DNA from: JAKAXS01 sp965279065
GTDB lineage: Bacteria > Pseudomonadota > Alphaproteobacteria > Rhizobiales > Hyphomicrobiaceae
Assembly (NCBI GenBank): GCA_965279065.1
Contig: OZ257134.1
Location: forward strand, 1,674,001-1,738,000
Direction: 5' to 3'
Length of the DNA stretch: 64,000 nt
Shown here one piece after another: positions 55,083 to 64,000 of the stretch. The notes under the pieces were generated by a model, which saw nothing but the letters and a program-made list of their open reading frames with translations, did no database searches and was not told where the DNA came from. Each line of letters opens with the position of its first letter. The first letter of the stretch is position 1. The position numbers were made by a program, and so were the translations under genes.

Positions 55083-56234
55083 CTACCTTCCGCCGATAAC
55101 GGCAATGTAGTCGGTCACCCAGCGATAGTAGGGAACGCACGTCCCTTGCGAGCATTTCGAGACTGGCGTGCGCCAGAACTTGATCTTCTCGAAGTTGCCC
55201 ATGCCGTTCGTCTCGCAACCGCCTTCGCCGAGCAACTCGTTGCCCTTGCAGGCATCGGGAACGGATGGGACGGAGCCGAACCACGACGCGAGATCACCCT
55301 GCACCTTGGGGCTGATGGAATGCTCCAGCCACAGGTAGGCGCAGTTGGGGTGTGCGGCCTCGGCGTGCAGCATGGTCGTATCCGCCCAGCCGGTAGCGCC
55401 TTCGCTCGGCACCGTGGAGGCGATCGGCTTCTTCTCACCCTGTAGCAGGTTGACTTGATACGGCCACGACCCGGAGGCGACCACGCCTTCATTCTTGAAG
55501 TCGTCGGTCTGCACTGTCGCGTCGTGCCAATAGCGCTGCACGAGAGTTTTCTGCTGCCGCAGCAGCCCGAGTGCAGCCTTGTACTGGTCCTCGTTGAGTT
55601 CGTACGGATCCTTGATGCCGAGCTCCGGCTTGTGCGCCATCAAGTAGAGCGCCGCGTCCGCGATATAGATGGCTCCGTCGTAGGCCTGGACACGGCCCTT
55701 GTTGGACTTGCCATCGGGCAGATTGGTCTCTTCGAAAACCACCGACCAACTCTTTGGCGCCTCCTTGAAGACGTCGGAGTTGTACATAAGGACGTTCGGC
55801 CCCCACTGATAGGGTACGCCGTAGTGCTTGCCGCCGACGGTATGCCAGGGTGCGTCTTGCAACCGCTTGTCGACCGTCTTCCAACTGGGCACGAGCGCCG
55901 TATTGATCTCCTGCACCCGCTTGCCTGCGACAAGGCGCAGGCTGGCGTCGCCCGAAGCCGTCACAAGGTCGAAGCCACCCTCGTTCATCAGGGCGACCAT
56001 CTCGTCAGAGGTGCCGGCGGTCTTCACGTTGACCTTGCAGCCCGTTTTGCTCTCGAAGCTGGTGACCCAATCGTACTTCTTGTCGGTCTCGCCGCGCTCG
56101 ATATAGCCGGGCCAGGCGACGATATCGACCTGCCCCTCTCCTTTTCCGATAGATGACAGTGGGCCCTCGGCCAGGGCCGGGGGAACGCCGAGTGAGGCAA
56201 CGCCGATGAGCGCGAAAACGTATCTTTCGAGCAT
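55083..56234 (-). CDS. Putrescine/spermidine-type periplasmic binding protein (PotD/YdcS-like)
   Basis: A 383-residue exported binding protein. The signal peptide covers about 22 residues (ending PALA). The sequence after it, GQVDIVAWPGYIERGETDKK, resembles the E. coli YdcS/PotD start. DGAIYIADAALYLM and a Cys-rich ending (GGCETNG, SKCSQGTC) follow. First gene of the five-gene operon, divergent from a LysR gene. A weaker sigma-54-like element (56292-56308) lies 58 bases before the start. Confidence 0.92.
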   Translation of the reverse strand: MLERYVFALIGVASLGVPPALAEGPLSSIGKGEGQVDIVAWPGYIERGETDKKYDWVTSFESKTGCKVNVKTAGTSDEMVALMNEGGFDLVTASGDASLRLVAGKRVQEINTALVPSWKTVDKRLQDAPWHTVGGKHYGVPYQWGPNVLMYNSDVFKEAPKSWSVVFEETNLPDGKSNKGRVQAYDGAIYIADAALYLMAHKPELGIKDPYELNEDQYKAALGLLRQQKTLVQRYWHDATVQTDDFKNEGVVASGSWPYQVNLLQGEKKPIASTVPSEGATGWADTTMLHAEAAHPNCAYLWLEHSISPKVQGDLASWFGSVPSVPDACKGNELLGEGGCETNGMGNFEKIKFWRTPVSKCSQGTCVPYYRWVTDYIAVIGGR

Positions 56235-56291
56235 TGAAGGGCTCCTCTATATGTACTGAGGCGCCGGAGGCGGGCGCCGCGCGAGCTTGTC

Positions 56292-56308
56292 TGCAACCCC
56301 TAAGCCCC
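56292..56308 (-). promoter_or_regulatory. Possible sigma-54 promoter of the putrescine operon
   Basis: Read on the minus strand, GGGGCTTAGGGGTTGCA has a perfect -12 TTGCA and the GG-N10-GC spacing, but the -24 half (GGGCTT against TGGCAC) is weak. The predicted transcript start is near 56281, with a leader of about 48 bases. It would place putrescine uptake under nitrogen control. Confidence 0.35.
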
Positions 56309-56437
56309 ACCAGAACAAAGAACAGAATTAAGACATCGGAAAAATCGATGACTAACTTTCACGCAGTCGCCCGCCGCTGGCACATGCGCCCAGGCCCAAA
56401 CTGAATCAGTCCCGCCACGGAGGAAGACGTCCAGCCG

Positions 56438-57346
56438 ATGTCCCTTTCTCTGCGCCAGATCAGATATTTCGTAGCAGTGGCTGAGCACGGTTCCGTGTCC
56501 GCCACGGCGCATGCCATCTCCATCTCCCAGTCGGCGATCACCGAAAAGATCCAGGAGCTGGAAGCAGACCTCGGCTTCCGCCTGTTTGAGCGCCACTCGC
56601 GCGGCGTCGAGTTGACCCTGAAAGGTCACCAGTTCCTGCGTCACGCCCGCAAGATCTTGACCGACGTGCACGATGCCCGGCGCGCCATCCGCGGCGAAGT
56701 TGCCGAAGGTGGCGGCCGCCTCGCGCTCGGCGTCACTCCGCTGGTCGCGGGCTACGTGCTGTCCGATCTCGTGACGGGGTTCGGTGGTGCCTTTCCCGAG
56801 ACGGTGGTCGACACCGTCGAGGAGAGCGGACAGCAGCTGGAGCATCTGCTGGTCGGGGGCGAACTGGATGTCGCCGTCATGGTCGTGCCGCTGAACCTCA
56901 ACGCTCCCGCCCTGCATACGGAGCTAGTCCAGGTCTCGGCCTATCGCGTGTGGCTGCCGCTGGGGCACCGCGAGACCCGCAAGGTGCGTGTCAGCCTCAA
57001 GGACCTGGCGGAATCCCCGCATGTCCTGTTGACGGTCGATCACGTCGCTCAGACCGTTGAAGCCGCGTGGCGCGAGCTTGGCATCCGCCCTCAAGTCGCG
57101 CTGCGAACCAGTTCGGTGGAGGCCGTCCGTGGCCTCGTCGCCACCGGCGGCCACGTGGCCGTGATGCCGGACCTTACTTATCGCCCCTGGTCGCTTGACG
57201 GCGACAAGGTGGAGGCGCGCATGATTGCCGAGCCTCTGCCGCCCGTCGAAGTTGCCATCGCCTGGCGCCGCGGATTTCCGTTATCGTCGACGGCCACCAG
57301 CTTCGTCAGCACGGCCGCGACCCGGCATAGCGGCCGCAAGCGGTAA
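56438..57346 (+). CDS. LysR family regulator, likely of the putrescine operon
   Basis: A 302-residue LysR-type regulator. The N-terminal winged helix is LRQIRYFVAVAEHGSVSATA with ISISQSAITEKIQELEADLG; the effector domain follows (about 90-295). It is transcribed away from the polyamine transporter operon, with about 200 bases between the two starts, which suggests it controls that operon. The effector is unknown; putrescine or an aldehyde product is plausible. Confidence 0.9.
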   Translation: MSLSLRQIRYFVAVAEHGSVSATAHAISISQSAITEKIQELEADLGFRLFERHSRGVELTLKGHQFLRHARKILTDVHDARRAIRGEVAEGGGRLALGVTPLVAGYVLSDLVTGFGGAFPETVVDTVEESGQQLEHLLVGGELDVAVMVVPLNLNAPALHTELVQVSAYRVWLPLGHRETRKVRVSLKDLAESPHVLLTVDHVAQTVEAAWRELGIRPQVALRTSSVEAVRGLVATGGHVAVMPDLTYRPWSLDGDKVEARMIAEPLPPVEVAIAWRRGFPLSSTATSFVSTAATRHSGRKR

Positions 57347-57488
57347 TGGTCTCTGTGGCCCGCAATGTTCGCTCCGCAATCGCGGAAAATTCCCCACCAA
57401 AGTGTCGCACGATGCTCCGCGTTGGGTTGTCGGCAGGCCGCCGCGTTGCCATCTCCCCGCTGCCCACCCCGCCTTGAAGGAGCCCCCA

Positions 57489-58346
57489 ATGACCACCGGT
57501 ATCGCCAGCAAGAGCGGCCAGTTCGCGCTTGGAAAAACGACTGTCAATCGCCTCGGCTTCGGCGCCATGCGCATCACCGGCGACGGCATCTGGGGCGAGC
57601 CCCGGGATCGTGATGAGGCCCTGCGCACGCTGCGGCGATTGCCGGACCTCGGCATCAACCTCATCGACACGGCGGACAGCTACGGTCCCGAGATCAGCGA
57701 ACGCCTGATCCGCGAAGCGCTCCACCCCTATGGCGCTATCGTCGTCGCCACCAAGGGCGGCTTGCTGCGCCCTGGCCCGAACCAATGGGTCCCCAATGGG
57801 CGCCCGGAATATCTCCGCCAGCAGGTGTTCGTTTCCATGCGCCGCCTGGGAGTAGACCAGATCACGCTTTGGCAACTTCATCGCATCGATCCGGGTGTTC
57901 CCCGAGACGAACAATTCGGAGCCATCGCCGAATTCCTGAAGGAGGGCCTGATCGCGCATGCCGGACTGAGCGAAGTCTCCGTGGACGAGATCAAAGCCGC
58001 GCAGAAAATCTTCCCCGTTGCCACAGTGCAGAACCTCTACAATCTCGCCAACCGCAAGAGCGAGGACGTGCTCGACTACTGCGACAGCCAGGGTATCGGC
58101 TTTATCCCGTGGTTCCCCCTGGCATCCGGAGACCTGGCCAAGCCGGGCTCGAAACTCACCACCATCGCCGATAAATACCAGGCAACGCCGAGCCAGATCG
58201 CGCTTGCGTGGCTGCTGCGCCGCAGCCCGAGCATGCTGCCCATTCCCGGCACAGGTAAGGTCCTGCACCTCGAACAGAACGCCGCCGCCGCCGCGATCAC
58301 TCTCGACGACGTCGACTATCAGGCGCTGGCCGCTGCAAAGACCTAG
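57489..58346 (+). CDS. Aldo/keto reductase
   Basis: A 285-residue NADPH-dependent oxidoreductase with TIM-barrel fold. The catalytic set is visible: Asp and Tyr in DTADSYGPE, Lys in VATKGG, His in WQLHRID. The ending PIPGTGKVLHLEQN is the cofactor-binding segment. ATG 57489 has AAGGAG 6 bases upstream; the frame extends further upstream into the LysR gene but this is not used. It is followed by an ene-reductase gene after 55 bases; the pair may detoxify reactive carbonyls. Confidence 0.92.
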   Translation: MTTGIASKSGQFALGKTTVNRLGFGAMRITGDGIWGEPRDRDEALRTLRRLPDLGINLIDTADSYGPEISERLIREALHPYGAIVVATKGGLLRPGPNQWVPNGRPEYLRQQVFVSMRRLGVDQITLWQLHRIDPGVPRDEQFGAIAEFLKEGLIAHAGLSEVSVDEIKAAQKIFPVATVQNLYNLANRKSEDVLDYCDSQGIGFIPWFPLASGDLAKPGSKLTTIADKYQATPSQIALAWLLRRSPSMLPIPGTGKVLHLEQNAAAAAITLDDVDYQALAAAKT

Positions 58347-58401
58347 CGCGCACCCCTCGCCAATTTAAACAGCACATAGACCATCCAATCGAGGAACTCC
58401 C

Positions 58402-59514
58402 ATGTCTCTGGATACCGTCGCCAACGACAATGCCTTGAAGACCGACCTGTTCGATACGGTAAAGCTGGGGCCCTACACTCTGGCCAACCGCATCGTCATG
58501 GCGCCGTTGACGCGGTCGCGGGCCGATGACGACGGCGTCCCAGGCGATCTGCAAGCCACGTATTATTCGCAGCGCGCCTCTGCGGGACTGATCGTCTCTG
58601 AGGCAACCAACATCACCGCGCAAGGCAAGGGCTACATCAAGACGCCGGGCATCTGGTCTCCGCAGCAAGTGGAAGGCTGGAAGAAAACCACGTCGGCGGT
58701 TCATGCCAAGGGCGGCCGCATCTTCCTGCAGCTCTGGCACGTCGGCCGCGTCTCGCATCCCGACCTGCAGCCGGGCGGAGCCTTGCCCGTCGCACCGAGC
58801 GCCGTCCGCGCCGAAGGCGTACAGGCCTACACCCAGCACGGCTTCAAACCGCTGGAGACCCCTCGAGCGCTTGATCTGGACGAGATCCCCGGCATCGTTG
58901 CACAGTACGCCCACGCCGCCAGATGTGCGAAAGACGCCGGTTTCGACGGCGTCGAGATTCACGCCGCCAACGGCTATCTCTTGCAGCAATTCCTGTCCGA
59001 CAAGACCAACAAGCGTACCGACCGCTATGGCGGTTCTATCGAGAACCGCACCCGCCTAGTCGTCGAAGTCGTTGATGCGGTCACGCAGGTGTGGAGTTCC
59101 GATCAGGTCGGCATCCGCCTATCGCCCCTGACGAAGTTCAGCGACATCGGCGATTCAAATCCCGAGCCGCTCTATGCCTCGCTGATCGATCAGCTGAACC
59201 CGTTCGGCCTCGCCTACATCCACGTCGTCGAGGGCGACACCGGCGGAACACGGCATCCGGCTGGCGGTTTTGACCTGCAGAAACTGCGCCGCGCCTTCAA
59301 TGGTCTCTACATCGCCAACAACGGCTTCGACTTGAAGCTCGCTTTGGACGCCCGCGCCAACAACCTTGCTGACCTCGTCTGCTTCGGCCGCCCATTCATC
59401 TCCAATCCGGATCTCGTCGAGCGTCTGCGCTCCGGAGCAGCACTCGCGGAGGCCGATCAGAAGACCTTCTATGCCGGCGAGGAACACGGCTACACCGACT
59501 ATCCTACGCTCTAA
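58402..59514 (+). CDS. Old Yellow Enzyme family ene-reductase (NemA-like)
   Basis: A 370-residue FMN enzyme that reduces activated C=C bonds, nitro-compounds or N-ethylmaleimide-like electrophiles. Signatures include VMAPLTRSRAD, QLWHVGRVSHP, GFDGVEIHAANGYLLQQFL, DRYGGSIENRTR and VCFGRPFISNPDLV. Length and motifs fit NemA. It is in line with the aldo/keto reductase gene, and ends with its stop touching that of the convergent gene at 59515. Confidence 0.94.
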   Translation: MSLDTVANDNALKTDLFDTVKLGPYTLANRIVMAPLTRSRADDDGVPGDLQATYYSQRASAGLIVSEATNITAQGKGYIKTPGIWSPQQVEGWKKTTSAVHAKGGRIFLQLWHVGRVSHPDLQPGGALPVAPSAVRAEGVQAYTQHGFKPLETPRALDLDEIPGIVAQYAHAARCAKDAGFDGVEIHAANGYLLQQFLSDKTNKRTDRYGGSIENRTRLVVEVVDAVTQVWSSDQVGIRLSPLTKFSDIGDSNPEPLYASLIDQLNPFGLAYIHVVEGDTGGTRHPAGGFDLQKLRRAFNGLYIANNGFDLKLALDARANNLADLVCFGRPFISNPDLVERLRSGAALAEADQKTFYAGEEHGYTDYPTL

Positions 59515-59766
59515 TCAACCGACGAGCTTGGGATCTTCCGCGTCATGCGCGTGGCGCACAGCGTCTCGCAACCGGACGTCGATGGCGGCAGGGTTCACCA
59601 GAACTTTGCCGTCGTGTACCTTCACCACGGCGGACTGCGGGATGAAAAACTCTCCCCCGTTCTCAATGTAAAGCGAGAAGCCGTCACTCTTGAGCTCACG
59701 AACCGCGCCGATGCCTTCGGAGCCTTCCTTGAGGAAGACCATATTGCCCACTTCGATCGCGGCCAT
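59515..59766 (-). CDS. Small conserved-looking protein, unknown
   Basis: An 83-residue protein with a well-placed AGGAGA before the ATG. The sequence (MAAIEVGNMVFLKEGSEGIG, then GFSLYIENGGEFFIPQSAVV) suggests a small beta-barrel, loosely like PRC or DUF2171 domains, with an acidic/basic helical tail. There is no signal peptide. It is separated from the upstream RND genes by about 95 bases. No function can be given. Confidence 0.7.
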   Translation of the reverse strand: MAAIEVGNMVFLKEGSEGIGAVRELKSDGFSLYIENGGEFFIPQSAVVKVHDGKVLVNPAAIDVRLRDAVRHAHDAEDPKLVG

Positions 59767-59860
59767 GAATATCTCCTATAAGCATTTTCAGACGTCTACA
59801 AACGGACCCGGCAGACCGGAGGTTCCCCACCGGCCTGCCAACACTACCACGCCGAAACGA

Positions 59861-62800
59861 TTAATGCGCTGACAACGCCGCGCTTTCGGGAGCCAAAGCG
59901 GGTGCGCCGCCGGTGTGCTTCAAGGCCTTGTTGCCCGAGAGCCTCCGCAGCATGACGTAGAACACCGGCGTCAGGAAAATGCCGAACATCGTCACGCCGA
60001 TCATGCCGGAGAAAACCGCGATGCCCATGGCCTGGCGCATCTCCGAGCCCGCACCCGTCGACGTCACAAGGGGCACCACACCCATGATGAACGCCAGCGA
60101 CGTCATCAGGATGGGCCGCAACCGCAATCGGCTGGCTTCGATCGCGGCTTCCCGCGGCGTCCGCCCTGCGAACTCAAGCTCGCGTGCGAACTCCACGATC
60201 AGGATCGCGTTCTTTGCCGAGAGGCCGACGAGCACGATCAGCCCGATCTGCGTGAAGACGTTGTTGTCGCCTGCCGAAAGATAAACGCCACTGATTGCCG
60301 CGAGCAGCCCCATCGGTACGATCATGATGATCGAGATCGGCAACACGAGGCTTTCGTACTGCGCCGCCAAGACCAGGAACACCAGGAAGATCGAGAGGGG
60401 GAAAACCAGCATCGCCGAGTTGCCCGCGAGGATCTCCTGATACGTCAGCTCGGTCCATTCGTAACCGATGCCCTTGGGCAAGGTCTCGGCCGCGATGCGA
60501 GCCACCGCGTCCTGCGCCTGCCCGGACGAATAGCCGGGCGCCGCACCGCCGTTGATGTCGGCCGTGAGGAAGCCATTGTAGCGCATCGCCCGCTCTGGGC
60601 CCGAAACCTGCTTCACGTTCAACAGCGCCGACAGCGGGATCATCTCGCCCGTCTTCGAGCGCACCTTCAACTGGCCGATATCGTCCGCCCGCCCGCGATA
60701 CTTCGCGTCTGCCTGCACGCGCACCGAATAGGTACGGCCAAACTTGTTGAAGTCGTTGACGTACATCGAACCGAGATAGATCTGCATCGTCTCGAACACG
60801 TCCGTCACCGCGACGCCAAGCTGACGCGCCTTGGTGCGGTCAATCTCGGCGTAGAGCTGCGGAACGTTGACCTGGAACGACGAGAACAGCCCGGCGATCT
60901 CCGGCGCCTTCGCAGCCTTCGCCAGGAAGTTGCGCGTTGCCTCGTCCAGTGCTTCGTAGCCCAAACCGGCGCGATCCTCGATCTGCAGCTTGAAGCCGCC
61001 GATAGTGCCCAGGCCCTGTACGGGCGGGGGCGGGAACATGGCGATGAACGCGTCCTTGATGCCGCCGTAGCTCTTGTTCAGAGACTGCGCGATCGCCGCG
61101 CCCGAAAGGTCCGGTGTGCGCCGCTCGTCGAACGACTTCAACGTCGCGAACACGATGCCCGCATTGGAACTGTTGGTGAAGCCATTGATCGATAGGCCCG
61201 GGAAAGCAACGGCGCTTTCCACGCCGGGCTGCTTCAGGGCGATCTCGCTCATACGCCGGATCACGTCTTCCGTGCGGTCGAGCGTGGCGCCGTCGGGCAG
61301 CTGGGCGAAGCCGACGAGATACTGCTTGTCCTGCCCCGGCACGAAACCGCCCGGAACGGCCTTGAACAGCCCCATCGTGACGCCGATCAGAACGAGGTAG
61401 ACGGCGAACGCCACCGTCTTTCGCGACAGCAAGCGCGTCACGCCGCCGCTGTAGGCCGTCGAGCCGCGGCGAAACACGCGGTTGAAGCCGCGGAAGAACC
61501 AGCCCAGCGTCCGATCCATGCCCCGGGTCAGCCAGTCCTTCGGCGCGTCGTGACCCTTCAGCAGCACCGCCGCCAAAGCCGGCGACAGCGTCAGCGAATT
61601 GATCGCAGATATGACGGTGGAGATGGCGATCGTCAGCGCGAACTGCTTATAGAACTGCCCTGTCAAACCGCTGATGAACGCCAGCGGCACGAAAACGGCG
61701 ATCAGCACCAGCGCAATAGCAATAATCGGGCCGGTCACCTCGCGCATGGCGCGGTAGGTCGCCTCGCGCGGCGCCAGGCCGTTCTCGATATTGCGCTCCA
61801 CATTCTCAACCACGACGATGGCGTCGTCGACGACAATCCCGATGGCGAGGACCAGGCCGAACAGCGTGAGCGCATTGATCGAGAAACCGAAGACGTGCAT
61901 CACCGCGAACGTGCCGATGATCGACACCGGCACCGCGACCAGTGGAATGATCGATGCCCGCCACGTCTGTAGGAACAGGATGACGACCAGCACGACCAGC
62001 GCCACCGCTTCCAGCAGCGTATGCACGACGGCCTCGATCGACGCGCGCACGAACTGTGTGGGATCGTAGACGATACTGTAGTCCACGCCTTCCGGCATAT
62101 TCGCCTTCAGCTCGGCCATCGTCGCACGAACGTTGTCCGAGATCTGAATGGCATTGGAGCCTGGCGACTGGAAGATCGGAATGGCAACCGCCGACTTGTT
62201 GTCGAGCAGCGACCGCAGCGAGTATTCGGCCGCGCCCAGCTCAATACGGGCGACGTCGCGCAGGCGCGTCACCTGCCCGTTCGCACCCGACTTCACGACA
62301 ATGTCGCCGAATTCGTCTTCGCTCTGTAGCCGGCCCTGGGCGTTGACCGACAATTGCAGGTCGATATCTGGCAAGCCGGGCGACGAGCCCACCACGCCGA
62401 CCGCCGCCTGTACGTTCTGGGCGCGGATCTCGTTGACGATATCGCTTGCCGACAGGCCCAGCTCCGCCGTCTTAGACGGATCGAGCCAGACACGCATTGA
62501 ATAGTCGCCCGAACCGAACAACTGCACTTGTCCGACGCCATCGATGCGCGCCAGCCGGTCGCGCACGTTCAGCACCGCGTAATTGCGCAGGTAGGTCATG
62601 TCGTAGCGGTCGTTCGGCGAGAGCAGATGCACCACCATCGTCAGGTCTGGCGCGCTCTTGATGGTCGTGATGCCGAGCCGACGCACTTCTTCCGGCAGCC
62701 GCGGCTCGGCTTGCGCCACCCGGTTCTGCACGAGTTGCTGCGCCTTATCGACGTCGGTGCCGAGCCGGAACGTGACGGTCAGCGTCATCAGGCCGTCGGT

Positions 62801-63055
62801 CGTCGCCTGGCTGCTCATGTACAGCATGTTCTCGACGCCGTTGATCTGCTCCTCGATCGGCGTCGCCACGGTCTCCGCGATCACCTTGGGATTGGCGCCC
62901 GGATACTGCGCACGCACCACCACCGATGGCGGCGCGACTTCGGGATATTCCGAGATCGGCATCACGCGTAGCGCCAGCAGGCCCGCGACAAAAATCAGCA
63001 CGGACAAGACGCCGGCAAAAATCGGCCGGTCGATGAAAAACTTGGAGAAGGACAT
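59861..63055 (-). CDS. RND multidrug efflux pump, inner-membrane subunit (MexF/OqxB-like)
   Basis: A 1064-residue exporter. It starts FFIDRPIFAGVLSVLIFVAG. The proton-relay Asp pair is in GIVVDDAIVVVENVERN, and the Lys in GLSAKNAILIVEFAREL. Periplasmic motifs (FGSGDYSMRVWLDPSK; FPPPPVQGLGTIGGF) resemble MexF and OqxB. It is encoded 33 bases after its adaptor. It is clearly diverged from the pump at 46168, so the two are probably old paralogues with different substrates. Confidence 0.95.
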   Translation of the reverse strand: MSFSKFFIDRPIFAGVLSVLIFVAGLLALRVMPISEYPEVAPPSVVVRAQYPGANPKVIAETVATPIEEQINGVENMLYMSSQATTDGLMTLTVTFRLGTDVDKAQQLVQNRVAQAEPRLPEEVRRLGITTIKSAPDLTMVVHLLSPNDRYDMTYLRNYAVLNVRDRLARIDGVGQVQLFGSGDYSMRVWLDPSKTAELGLSASDIVNEIRAQNVQAAVGVVGSSPGLPDIDLQLSVNAQGRLQSEDEFGDIVVKSGANGQVTRLRDVARIELGAAEYSLRSLLDNKSAVAIPIFQSPGSNAIQISDNVRATMAELKANMPEGVDYSIVYDPTQFVRASIEAVVHTLLEAVALVVLVVILFLQTWRASIIPLVAVPVSIIGTFAVMHVFGFSINALTLFGLVLAIGIVVDDAIVVVENVERNIENGLAPREATYRAMREVTGPIIAIALVLIAVFVPLAFISGLTGQFYKQFALTIAISTVISAINSLTLSPALAAVLLKGHDAPKDWLTRGMDRTLGWFFRGFNRVFRRGSTAYSGGVTRLLSRKTVAFAVYLVLIGVTMGLFKAVPGGFVPGQDKQYLVGFAQLPDGATLDRTEDVIRRMSEIALKQPGVESAVAFPGLSINGFTNSSNAGIVFATLKSFDERRTPDLSGAAIAQSLNKSYGGIKDAFIAMFPPPPVQGLGTIGGFKLQIEDRAGLGYEALDEATRNFLAKAAKAPEIAGLFSSFQVNVPQLYAEIDRTKARQLGVAVTDVFETMQIYLGSMYVNDFNKFGRTYSVRVQADAKYRGRADDIGQLKVRSKTGEMIPLSALLNVKQVSGPERAMRYNGFLTADINGGAAPGYSSGQAQDAVARIAAETLPKGIGYEWTELTYQEILAGNSAMLVFPLSIFLVFLVLAAQYESLVLPISIIMIVPMGLLAAISGVYLSAGDNNVFTQIGLIVLVGLSAKNAILIVEFARELEFAGRTPREAAIEASRLRLRPILMTSLAFIMGVVPLVTSTGAGSEMRQAMGIAVFSGMIGVTMFGIFLTPVFYVMLRRLSGNKALKHTGGAPALAPESAALSAH

Positions 63056-63088
63056 GGCGGGGCTCGTTATTGGGGATGTCGCGCAGTG

Positions 63089-64000
63089 TTACTGCTGCGC
63101 GACTTTGGAGGGGTCGTCAGCGACGCTGGCCTGTTTGGCCACCGGCGTACCGTCGATGGCCACGATCTCGGGGGCCACGGCATCGCCCGGCTTCACGCGC
63201 TGCAGTCCGCTCACCACGATGCGCTCGCGCGCGGCCAGGCCCTTCGTTACAATACGCAGGCTGCCGGTCATGGCACCCAGAGACACCTCGCGATAGGCCG
63301 TCTTGTTGTCGGCACCGACGATCATCACGAACTTCTTGTTCTGGTCGGTACCGATCGCGCGTTCGCTGACGGCAATGACGGGACCAGACTTTGGCTGCGC
63401 CATGCGCACGCGCACGAACTGCCCGGCCATCAGGCGGCCGCCCTTATTCGCGAACGTCGCCCGCACGCGCACGGTGCCGCTGGCGGCATCGACCTGGTTG
63501 TCGATCAGTTGCAGGTTGCCCTGGCGCCACTGGTTGTCCGCATCGGCCGTCGCAATCTCCACCGGAATGTGGGCCACGTCCGCCGCAGCATTGGCCTCAG
63601 GCGATAACGTTGCCAGCGCCCGGGCAACGACGTTCTCGTCGGCATTGAAGCTGGCGTAGATGGGGTCCACCGAGACGAGCGTCGTCAGCACCGGCGCCCC
63701 GGGCCCTGCCGCGACGAGATTGCCGACGGTCACCTCGAGGCGGCCGACGCGGCCGTCGACAGGTGCGCGCACCTGCGTGTAGCCGAGGTTCAGTCGTGCC
63801 GTTTGCACCGCGGCCTTGGCGGCGCGCAGGCTGGCCTCCGCCTCGTTATAGGCGTTGAGCCGCGTTTCGCCCTCGCGCTCCGACATCGCGTGCGTGCCCA
63901 CAAGTGGTTTGCTTCGCGCCACTTCCGACTTGGTGAAGGCAACGCGGGCCTCCGCGGCGGCCACCTGCGCTTCCAGGCGATCGACCTCGGCGGCATAGGG
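63089..64000 (-). CDS. RND efflux periplasmic adaptor, C-terminal part (cut by window edge)
   Basis: The frame is open to the right edge, so about 303 residues of the C-terminal part are seen. A coiled-coil hairpin (EVDRLEAQVAAAEARVAFTK), the second lipoyl half (YTQVRAPVDGRVGRLEVTVG), a beta-barrel and the membrane-proximal domain are present. GTG at 63964 is in frame but internal. It pairs with the pump gene 33 bases downstream. The regulator and any outer-membrane channel lie outside the window. Confidence 0.9.
   Translation of the reverse strand, partial: PYAAEVDRLEAQVAAAEARVAFTKSEVARSKPLVGTHAMSEREGETRLNAYNEAEASLRAAKAAVQTARLNLGYTQVRAPVDGRVGRLEVTVGNLVAAGPGAPVLTTLVSVDPIYASFNADENVVARALATLSPEANAAADVAHIPVEIATADADNQWRQGNLQLIDNQVDAASGTVRVRATFANKGGRLMAGQFVRVRMAQPKSGPVIAVSERAIGTDQNKKFVMIVGADNKTAYREVSLGAMTGSLRIVTKGLAARERIVVSGLQRVKPGDAVAPEIVAIDGTPVAKQASVADDPSKVAQQ

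Noticed and set aside
56378..56396. TGGCAC resembling a -24 element ahead of the LysR gene
   Set aside because: The -12 position does not have GC at the right spacing.
59915..61195. A 426-codon open frame opposite the second RND pump
   Set aside because: Antisense shadow of a conserved pump gene.

Overview
The window looks like chromosomal DNA of a GC-rich alphaproteobacterium, most likely of the order Hyphomicrobiales. The evidence is the linked dusB-ntrB-ntrC / ntrY-ntrX / aminotransferase / hfq / hflX block, a fused ispDF gene, a short-form hisG paired with hisZ, a malonyl-CoA decarboxylase, and an Fae-family gene (Fae is typical of methylotrophs and their relatives). I could not run a similarity search, so genus is not assigned. 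I see no prophage, insertion sequence, CRISPR array, rRNA or tRNA gene.

Layout. 1-3.4 kb: end of a DUF2339 membrane protein, a carboxylesterase, a DevC/FtsX-type ABC permease without its ATPase, and a histidine-rich secreted peptide. 3.4-13.8 kb (minus strand): hflX, hfq, an aminotransferase, ntrX, ntrY, ntrC, ntrB, dusB. This is the nitrogen-control block with two sensor/regulator pairs. 13.9-25.8 kb: ispDF, a marR-type regulator, pncC/cinA-C, a DUF502 protein, two SPOR-domain proteins, glmS and glmU (UDP-GlcNAc supply), a zinc metallopeptidase and malonyl-CoA decarboxylase. 26-36.9 kb (plus strand): an unknown membrane protein, dnaB, a REP-like palindrome pair, alr, radA, cvpA, purF, a soluble chemoreceptor, an SDR and a small secreted protein. 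37-44.7 kb (minus strand): hisS-hisZ-hisG, an Fae homologue without the catalytic histidine, a Gly/Ser-rich secreted protein, an ammonium transporter and a TetR regulator. 45-49.4 kb: an RND efflux pair. 49.5-59.8 kb: a PRC-barrel protein, a small secreted protein, a complete putrescine-type ABC transporter operon with its aldehyde dehydrogenase, a divergent LysR regulator, an aldo/keto reductase, an Old Yellow Enzyme homologue and an 83-residue protein. 59.9-64 kb: a second RND efflux pair, cut by the window edge.

Nitrogen theme. The window carries both NtrBC and NtrYX. It also carries two likely targets: an amt gene with a good sigma-54 type -24/-12 element (43915-43930), and the putrescine uptake operon with a weaker one (56292-56308). 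Putrescine enters by the ABC transporter. The linked aldehyde dehydrogenase would oxidise its deamination product, so the operon can feed nitrogen and carbon into the cell.

Most of the window is core metabolism. The points most worth a second look are the Fae homologue with Glu in place of the catalytic His, mutually exclusive palindromes ahead of dusB-ntrBC, the paired REP-like palindromes between dnaB and alr, the chemoreceptor with its sensor after its signalling domain, the orphan DevC-type permease, several low-complexity secreted proteins, and an hflX frame with no ordinary start codon where one is expected.
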